In this document: positions 23,258-23,292 of the stretch, in pieces
How the letters are laid out: the number at the start of each line of letters is the position of its first letter
Position numbering within the stretch: the first letter of the stretch is position 1
From: an uncultured Lentisphaeria bacterium
GTDB lineage: Bacteria > Verrucomicrobiota > Lentisphaeria > JABSQK01 > CAJWLW01
Length of the DNA: 23,292 bases
Reading direction: 5' to 3'
Assembly (NCBI GenBank): GCA_913042885.1
Contig: CAJWLW010000042.1
Span: 1-23,292 of the forward strand
Notes under the pieces: generated by a model
What the model was told of the DNA's origin: nothing
The model's database searches: none
The model's input: the letters and a program-made list of their open reading frames with translations, nothing else
Program-made: the position numbers and the translations under genes

Positions 23258-23292
23258 ACAGGCGCCTTCGAAACGTCGTGGCGCCATGTCCT

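Noticed and set aside
23093..23287. 64-codon minus-strand frame overlapping the LamG start by ATGA
   Set aside because: It spans the candidate promoter and ribosome binding site of the LamG gene and has low-complexity basic composition.

Overview
The window looks like part of a chromosome from an environmental bacterium of the PVC group or a similar lineage (Lentisphaerota, Kiritimatiellota, Planctomycetota, Hydrogenedentota or Latescibacterota; I cannot choose among them). The clues are two single-gene pseudopilins with the [24 protein letters not shown] signature, LamG-domain secreted proteins, and a mix of PhyH dioxygenase, Gfo/Idh/MocA oxidoreductase, enolase-superfamily, ceramidase-like and BNR-repeat enzymes. 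No rRNA, tRNA, CRISPR array, transposase or phage gene was seen. Gene density is high, with Shine-Dalgarno sites of AAGGAG/GGAGG type.

Left part (1-3.2 kb): the C-terminal end of an enolase-superfamily dehydratase resembling L-fuconate dehydratases, a PhyH-type Fe(II)/2-oxoglutarate dioxygenase (minus), a divergent alpha/beta hydrolase (plus) and a calcineurin-like phosphoesterase (minus).

Central plus-strand cluster (3.5-10.3 kb): an enolase-superfamily sugar-acid dehydratase-like protein, a Gfo/Idh/MocA dehydrogenase, a neutral-ceramidase-like hydrolase, an amidohydrolase_2 protein, a metallophosphoesterase and a pseudopilin. The dehydrogenase, amidohydrolase (a family that includes sugar lactonases) and dehydratase together have the shape of a non-phosphorylative sugar oxidation route (sugar to lactone to aldonate to 2-keto-3-deoxy acid). 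The substrate cannot be read from sequence. The cluster converges on a minus-strand BNR/Asp-box protein with an N-terminal concanavalin-like domain and no signal peptide.

Right part (12.2-23.3 kb): a possible one-TM small protein, then a second metallophosphoesterase that is a clear paralogue of the one at 8.4 kb. A minus-strand series follows. Read in transcription order it is: secreted LamG protein with a Cys-rich tail, pseudopilin, 624-aa secreted protein, 1193-aa secreted LamG-core-LamG protein, Gfo/Idh/MocA-like protein without a standard Rossmann glycine motif, and an unrecognised 277-aa protein. The 624-aa protein and the middle of the 1193-aa protein are the same unrecognised family. 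I read it as a barrel-like catalytic region with invariant acidic residues followed by a carbohydrate-binding-like module. This pair is the best candidate for something undescribed: possibly a secreted glycan-active family paired with pseudopilins and oxidative sugar catabolism.
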